From positions 62,001 through 126,000 of the forward strand of contig BPHE01000004.1 in assembly GCA_026003395.1 (NCBI GenBank): a stretch of 64,000 nt of DNA, read 5' to 3'. Shown here one piece after another: positions 59,493 through 64,000 of this stretch. How positions within the stretch are numbered: position 1 is the first letter of the stretch; each line of letters starts with the position of its first letter. Under the pieces are notes generated by a model. That model searched no databases. It was not told the origin of the DNA and saw only the letters and a list, made by a program, of their open reading frames with translations. The DNA is from Vicingaceae bacterium. Lineage in GTDB: Bacteria > Bacteroidota > Bacteroidia > Flavobacteriales_E > Vicingaceae. Both the position numbers and the translations under genes were made by a program.

Positions 59493-59573
59493 TTATTCTC
59501 TCTCAATTATCCTCACCTCCTCCTCCGTTAATTCATACAGCGAATATACCAAATTATCTATTTCCCGCCCCCA
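59493..59573 (-). pseudogene. Remnant of a restriction-modification-type C-terminus (right of Kiwa)
   Basis: Minus-strand reading WGREIDNLVYSLYELTEEEV, then RIIERE and a stop, bounded by a stop upstream. REID.LVY.LY.LTEEE.. is the usual last segment of TaqI-like/type IIG restriction-modification enzymes. Only 27 codons remain, so this is the tail of a lost gene or a mobile fragment. Confidence 0.55.
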
Positions 59574-59948
59574 TTAGGTAGTATCTACCTCTCCCCAACC
59601 ATACGGGCACCCTTCTCCTTGCAAAGGAGAGGGGGCAGGGGAGAGGTCATATAAATTCTTTCTTGACTTTGATACTTTCTATTGTTAAATAACTGATAAT
59701 CAGAAATTACGATTTTTTTGCTGTGCACTACATTTCTAATCTTGTATGTATTTTTCCATCTCTTTTATTTCAATAACATCTCTCTTTTATTCTGAATGTT
59801 TTCAGTATGTTTTCCTGTCTTGCTGATGTTTCCCTTCAAATAATACATCCCTCCGTTATATTGCCGGATAAAATTTAAAATAATTAAATTTATAGACCAA
59901 AGATTAGTTTTTTTATTATTTTCGTGAAATAAGCAAAATTTTCGTTTA
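59574..59948. other. Intergenic region with a fourth CTCACCCC-type repeat copy
   Basis: 59588-59661 contains a diverged copy of the repeat (CCTCTCCCC, ATACGGGCACCC, CTCCTTGCAAAGGAG, GAGAGGTCATATAAATTCTT), sharing its end with the repeat at 57143-57401. The rest, 59662-59948, is AT-rich and I see no gene; the msrB promoter should lie near 59920. Confidence 0.6.
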
Positions 59949-60419
59949 ATGTTTTTTAAGAAAATTTCCGGATTACTTTTTATGATATTTCTCTCTTTTG
60001 CCGGATGTGGACAAAATAACGACTATATGGAATACGATGAAAATTATTGGAAAAAAAAATTAAGTCCTGAACAATACAGGGTTTTACGGCTCAAAGGAAC
60101 CGAACCACCTTTTACAGGCAAATATTACAAGCATTTTGAAAAAGGAACCTATGTATGCGCGGCATGTGGCAATCTATTGTTTACTTCAGATGCCAAGTTT
60201 GACTCACCTTGTGGTTGGCCTTCTTTCGACCAATTTATACACGGAAGCATAGAAACTTCCATTGATTTTGACCTTGGCTATCCCCGCACCGAGGTCCATT
60301 GCAGTCGCTGTAAGGGACATTTGGGACATGTGTTTGATGATGGTCCTACTGAAACAGGATTGCGTTATTGCATCAACTCTGTCTCAATTGAGTTTATCCC
60401 CGAGAAGTCAACCGAGTGA
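59949..60419 (+). CDS. msrB: Peptide-methionine (R)-S-oxide reductase, predicted lipoprotein
   Basis: 156 aa. The N-terminus is a lipoprotein signal with lipobox FAGC (Cys 20). The MsrB domain has YWKKKLSPEQYRVLRLKGTE, the zinc pairs CAAC (70, 73) and CSRC (118, 121), GHLGHVFDDGP and the catalytic Cys 141 in RYCINSVSIEF. It reduces methionine-R-sulfoxide in proteins and, given the signal, should act in the periplasm or at the outer membrane. It overlaps the convergent hydrolase gene by 12 bases. Confidence 0.92.
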   Translation: MFFKKISGLLFMIFLSFAGCGQNNDYMEYDENYWKKKLSPEQYRVLRLKGTEPPFTGKYYKHFEKGTYVCAACGNLLFTSDAKFDSPCGWPSFDQFIHGSIETSIDFDLGYPRTEVHCSRCKGHLGHVFDDGPTETGLRYCINSVSIEFIPEKSTE

Positions 60420-61211
60420 TCGAATGTAATCTGCAATTAAAGAAAGATTTTCCTCCCTGATTATTTGGTGTCCGCAGGGAAGAACCTCTGCCGTGGCATA
60501 GGGGGCTGCATGTTTTAGGAGTTTCTTTCCCGTGTCCGGAGGTATGACAACATCTTTTTGACCAAAAAGAAGATGTATTCTTATTTTTTTTTCTTTAATA
60601 TGGTTGGCTACGGTTAAGATAGAAGGTTCAATAAAACGGTGAATCATCCAAACATTGAATACCTTTTCGCGTAAGACGCGGTCGGCAGCATAGGTTTCGT
60701 AAATTTTTTTGAGTTTAGGGTTCAGCAGGCCCATTTTATTAAGCCAGTGAACATAAGGTTTTAAAAATTCCGGATTTTCTACAAATTTTTTAAACAACCT
60801 GCGGGTAAGGTTATATTTAGTAGCAAAATTATACCATGGATTTTTAATTAATCCGTCGGGCGCCATCAACAGAGCAGATTTGACAGGAAATCCAACTTCA
60901 ATCAATTTCAAAGCATATTTGCCGCCCAGGCTAAATGCCATCAGTGTAGCATCATGCAGTTGTTCTTTTTCAAATAAATCATTAAAAATTTCTTTTAAAT
61001 GGTTCTCTTTCAAATCAATCTTGATATTACTTAGTTGATGACCAAATAAATTTAACGAAACAATCCTCGTTTCTTGCAAATAAGGTATTAATGGTTCAAC
61101 GGCAGTGTGGTCCTGGTCAAATCCATGAAAAAAAATCAATGTTTTTTTCCGGTCAGGATGGTAAATATAATATTGTAGACGATAATACTCCCCTTGAAGA
61201 AATTTTTCCAT
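60408..61211 (-). CDS. Alpha/beta hydrolase
   Basis: 267 aa. The fold has TLIFFHGFDQDHTA (oxyanion-hole His-Gly), the nucleophile elbow LMAFSLGGKYAL with Ser near residue 94, a helical cap (about 120-200), the acid QKDVVIPP and the catalytic His in LPCGHQII. The elbow is Ala-x-Ser-x-Gly rather than Gly-x-Ser-x-Gly. The substrate is unknown. It lies downstream of the MBOAT gene on the same strand. Confidence 0.82.
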   Translation of the reverse strand: MEKFLQGEYYRLQYYIYHPDRKKTLIFFHGFDQDHTAVEPLIPYLQETRIVSLNLFGHQLSNIKIDLKENHLKEIFNDLFEKEQLHDATLMAFSLGGKYALKLIEVGFPVKSALLMAPDGLIKNPWYNFATKYNLTRRLFKKFVENPEFLKPYVHWLNKMGLLNPKLKKIYETYAADRVLREKVFNVWMIHRFIEPSILTVANHIKEKKIRIHLLFGQKDVVIPPDTGKKLLKHAAPYATAEVLPCGHQIIREENLSLIADYIRSLG

Positions 61212-61265
61212 TTTACAATACTGTATTTTGTAAAAATAGAAAAAATAACAATCAATACATAAGCA

Positions 61266-62972
61266 TTAAAACTGAAAATAAATAAATGGTTGCAGATCGG
61301 CCGTAATGGCCTGGTAGGCAATCAACACAGCAATATAAAACAATAAAACATGTTGCCACCAGGATGCATTTTCATAGAGAGTTTTGATACGGTTTTTGAA
61401 ATTGTATGATGTCCAATGAATCATCATGCCAAGGGTAAATAAAGCAAAAAACTTCCAGTTTGCACTAATTATTTTGGTTATCAGATGCCATTGAAAATGA
61501 TGGGATATTTGATAAAACATAAGCCGTACGGTTTCGCCATCCTCTGCTCTAAACCAAGCGCGGGTAAATGTGATGAAAGTAAATGTAAGAAGTATTTTCC
61601 ATGCTACAGCCAATGAATTTGAGCTATTTTCCCATGGACTGATTTTTTTCCAGTATTTATAAACTACCAATCCCAAACCGTTCAATCCTCCCCAAATGAC
61701 AAATTGCCAGCTTGCACCGTGCCATAGCCCTCCGAGCAACATGGTAATCATTAAATTGATGTTTGTAACAACATGTTTTCGTGTATTTTCATTAAAAAAA
61801 TAAAAAAAAGAAAGAATCATCAACACCACCACCAGCGAAATTATCATCCATGCTTGTGTCGAGAGAAAAAACAAAAAAAATACAATAACGGCCAGACCTG
61901 CCAAAGAGCCCAATGTGCCTTTCCTGTTGCCTCCCAGAGGAATATAGAGATAATCTTTCAGCCAGCCGGAGAGAGACATATGCCAGCGCTTCCAAAATTC
62001 CGCAACATTTTTGGCTTTATATGGATAATTGAAGTTTTGAGGTAACCGGAAACCCATCAATAATGCAACCCCAATGGCCATGTCTGTATATCCCGAAAAG
62101 TCGGCATACACTTGCAAGGAATAGCCAAAAAGAGCCATGACATTCTCAAATCCGCTGAACATTGTAGGGTTATCAAAAACACGGTCGATAAAATTGACGG
62201 CAATGTAATCTCCTAAAACCAATTTTTTAATCAGACCTTTGGCAATCATATAATGGGCATATCCAAACTCAGCTTTTGTGAGTTGATATGGAGAGTAGAT
62301 TTGAGGAATAAATTCGGAGGCACGAACTATAGGGCCAGCTACCAACTGAGGAAAGAAGCTTACGTAAAAGCCAAAGTCAAGGATATTTTTTACCGGGTTA
62401 ATGATGCCTCTGTAAATATCTACTGTATAACTGATGGTTTGAAAAGTATAAAAAGAAATTCCAACGGGGAGCAAAATTTGGTCCACAGCATAATGTGTGC
62501 CCGTTGCTTCATTGGCCCAATAGGCAAACCAATTGAATACACCCAAACTTTGACCGGTTATTTGGTTATATACATCAGTAAAAAAGTAGGCATATTTAAA
62601 AAATCCGAGTGTGAAAAGATTGATGCAAATACTTAATGTGACACCGGCCAAACGCATATATTTTGTTTGGGAACGATAAATAAAATTACCCAACAAATAA
62701 TCGGAAACCGTGGAAAAGATTAAAATAGAAACAAATAATCCGCTTGTTTTATAATAAAAAAACAAACTGACAATCAATAAATAAATGTTTCGTAGCGCAA
62801 TTTTCTTGTAGATAATGGCATAAATGCCCAATACTATAGTGAAAAATACCCAAAAATATAGCTTGGTAAAAATCAAAGGAGAAGATTCGTCATAGACCAG
62901 AATCTCTTTCAGGTTTTCTCTCGAAAAAAACCATTCAATCCAATGGACGATGTATGTAAAGATATTCTCCAT
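61266..62972 (-). CDS. MBOAT-family membrane-bound O-acyltransferase (AlgI-like)
   Basis: 568 aa, about 11-12 membrane segments. Family signatures include YTFQTISYTVDIYRG, FFPQLVAGPIVRA, FSGYTDMAIGVALLMGF, FWKRWHMSLSGWLKDYLYIPLGGN, and MLLGGLWHGASWQFVIWG with the catalytic His. It transfers acyl (usually acetyl) groups across the inner membrane to an exopolysaccharide or cell-wall polymer. It overlaps the upstream SGNH hydrolase gene by 38 bases, matching the AlgI/AlgJ-type pairing. Confidence 0.92.
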   Translation of the reverse strand: MENIFTYIVHWIEWFFSRENLKEILVYDESSPLIFTKLYFWVFFTIVLGIYAIIYKKIALRNIYLLIVSLFFYYKTSGLFVSILIFSTVSDYLLGNFIYRSQTKYMRLAGVTLSICINLFTLGFFKYAYFFTDVYNQITGQSLGVFNWFAYWANEATGTHYAVDQILLPVGISFYTFQTISYTVDIYRGIINPVKNILDFGFYVSFFPQLVAGPIVRASEFIPQIYSPYQLTKAEFGYAHYMIAKGLIKKLVLGDYIAVNFIDRVFDNPTMFSGFENVMALFGYSLQVYADFSGYTDMAIGVALLMGFRLPQNFNYPYKAKNVAEFWKRWHMSLSGWLKDYLYIPLGGNRKGTLGSLAGLAVIVFFLFFLSTQAWMIISLVVVLMILSFFYFFNENTRKHVVTNINLMITMLLGGLWHGASWQFVIWGGLNGLGLVVYKYWKKISPWENSSNSLAVAWKILLTFTFITFTRAWFRAEDGETVRLMFYQISHHFQWHLITKIISANWKFFALFTLGMMIHWTSYNFKNRIKTLYENASWWQHVLLFYIAVLIAYQAITADLQPFIYFQF

Positions 62973-64000
62973 ATCGTTGCATCAATGCATTAAAAAGCAT
63001 ATCTCCCAACAATTCATACCCTTTTCGGGTAAAATGAATTTTATCGGCTTGCATATAACCCAATTTTTGCCAATAACGACTACTTCCCAATCCTCCCATT
63101 ATTTTGAACATATCCCAATAAGCGGCATTATACTTTTGGGCCAATTCCCACATGGCCAATTCCACTAATTCTCCGTTAGTGTTTGGGTATTTGCGTCGGT
63201 AATAGCTATCGTTGTTGGTTGTAAACAAAATTTGTACATCGGGGTTTTTTTCTTTTAGCCAGGCAATCAACGAGTCATAATTTTGCTTATAACGTTCGGG
63301 AGAAAAATCTCTTTCATAGGCATCATTAATTCCTATAGACAAAATCACAAGATCAGGTTTGATTTGATTATAATGGTCTTTGAATTTTTTGCAACTCAAA
63401 TAAGAAGGCACGGACGCACCATTCACACCAATGCTGTGAACTATAATTCCCGGCCAATTGTTAAATGTCTCGATGCCAAATAATTGGAAACGCTTTTGAA
63501 TAGTGTCTGTTTTGGTTATTACCAAAAATATGGTATCCTGCGGGTCGCTCCAAATAAATTCATCATAATCGCGGTGTTGACGGTTTTCTCTCAATAGATT
63601 GCCGGCTGCAGGACAAATTTCATAAGATAAGCTGTCTTTCCGGTAATAAATCCTCACTCCAGTGAAGTATTCGTAATCATCGGGAGAAAAAGTGATGATG
63701 ATTTGGGTGAATGTGTCGGTTGTGTGTACTTCATAACCGGCTAATCCCCAAACATAGTTTGTATCGCTAAGCGTACATTTTGAATAATTCCATTTACCCG
63801 TATATTCAACTTTGTAGCTTACCGGGTTGTTTGATTTGGCCATTTTATAAGGAAAGAAATAACCTCTGGTTTGTTTGGTCCCCGGAAAAAAAGAATAAAA
63901 GTTCTGACGCAGACGGTTGGTCCAAAAGTCCGCCTGTACATGAGAGCCACCGATGTGCATGATTTGAACCTTGTTTTTTCCCATAAATGCCGTTTCGTTG
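62935..64000 (-). CDS. SGNH/GDSL-type hydrolase (partial, gene begins beyond the window)
   Basis: The frame is open to the window edge, with 349 or more codons visible. The SGNH blocks are VQIMHIGGSHVQADF (block I, Ser after Gly-Gly), LVILSIGINDAYERDF (block III with Gly and Asn-Asp) and DKIHFTRKGYELLGDML (block V, Asp-x-x-His). Block I reads GGSH where GDSH is usual. Together with the overlapping MBOAT gene it probably O-acetylates a surface polysaccharide, acting in the periplasm. The N-terminus, with any signal or anchor, is outside the window. Confidence 0.85.
   Translation of the reverse strand, partial: NETAFMGKNKVQIMHIGGSHVQADFWTNRLRQNFYSFFPGTKQTRGYFFPYKMAKSNNPVSYKVEYTGKWNYSKCTLSDTNYVWGLAGYEVHTTDTFTQIIITFSPDDYEYFTGVRIYYRKDSLSYEICPAAGNLLRENRQHRDYDEFIWSDPQDTIFLVITKTDTIQKRFQLFGIETFNNWPGIIVHSIGVNGASVPSYLSCKKFKDHYNQIKPDLVILSIGINDAYERDFSPERYKQNYDSLIAWLKEKNPDVQILFTTNNDSYYRRKYPNTNGELVELAMWELAQKYNAAYWDMFKIMGGLGSSRYWQKLGYMQADKIHFTRKGYELLGDMLFNALMQRYGEYLYIHRPLD

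Noticed and set aside
59474-59506. Longer KwaA start at a TTG codon (59506)
   Set aside because: That codon lies in the restriction-modification remnant; the ATG at 59473 gives the normal first helix.

Overview
The window is a gene-dense, AT-rich chromosome segment from a member of the Bacteroidota. Four kinds of evidence support this. It encodes type IX secretion (T9SS) parts and cargo: a PorT-like protein next to ubiE, a type B (CHU_C) sorting domain and a type A sorting domain. It has a SusC-like TonB-dependent receptor with a carboxypeptidase-regulatory domain. Promoters read TTTG-N19-21-TAnnTTTG in front of tRNA and ribosomal genes, and there are almost no Shine-Dalgarno sequences. MqnE indicates menaquinone synthesis by the futalosine route. 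I cannot place the organism below phylum or class.

Layout. 1-12 kb: an ECF sigma factor (partial) overlapping an anti-sigma-like protein with a T9SS type B domain; trmH-family methyltransferase; a long minus-strand run (FAD dehydrogenase, porT, ubiE, tRNA-Lys, hemH, a 49-aa membrane peptide, rsmG, ECF sigma factor, GT2 glycosyltransferase); then a plus-strand set of secreted thiol-redox-like proteins and a barrel protein. 12-25 kb: icd, ribosomal protein THX with a long basic tail, recF-dciA-DUF6913, two outer-membrane proteins, tRNA-Asp, lpd, a T9SS type A cargo protein, and an mqnE-ubiA-maf-glpQ-like operon ending at a GC-rich inverted repeat. 25-31.5 kb: a pseudaminic-acid-type nonulosonate cluster (pseB, pseF converging on pseG, formyltransferase, PIG-L deacetylase, pseH, pseI) with no pseC. 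31.5-38 kb: housekeeping genes (rpmH, ndk, TPR protein, phosphosulfolactate synthase, DedA, aroE, rocD, TlpA-like).

38-41.4 kb is accessory DNA: a decayed minus-strand gene, an IS5-type transposase remnant, an unrecognised 363-aa gene between GTTATACGC-like ends, and a HEPN/MNT pair. 41.5-52 kb: TonB receptor, Ppx/GppA, an ABC exporter whose permease carries a one-base frameshift, deoxynucleoside kinase, epimerase, GT4, prmC, a barrel protein and tRNA-Arg. 52.3-57.1 kb: a giant secreted protein with 14 TPR-like repeats and a coiled-coil C-terminal half, also split by one base. 57.1-59.9 kb is a second accessory patch: tandem CTCACCCC-type repeats, a duplicated and truncated DUF559 gene, and a two-gene module that I read as a Kiwa (KwaA/KwaB) anti-phage system between two remnants of a restriction-modification-type C-terminus. 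60-64 kb: msrB lipoprotein, alpha/beta hydrolase, MBOAT O-acyltransferase and a partial SGNH hydrolase.

The best candidates for a closer look are the Kiwa patch, the pseudaminic acid cluster with extra deacylase and formyltransferase and no pseC, and the 14-repeat secreted protein. All functional calls come from reading the sequence by eye. No database search was run.
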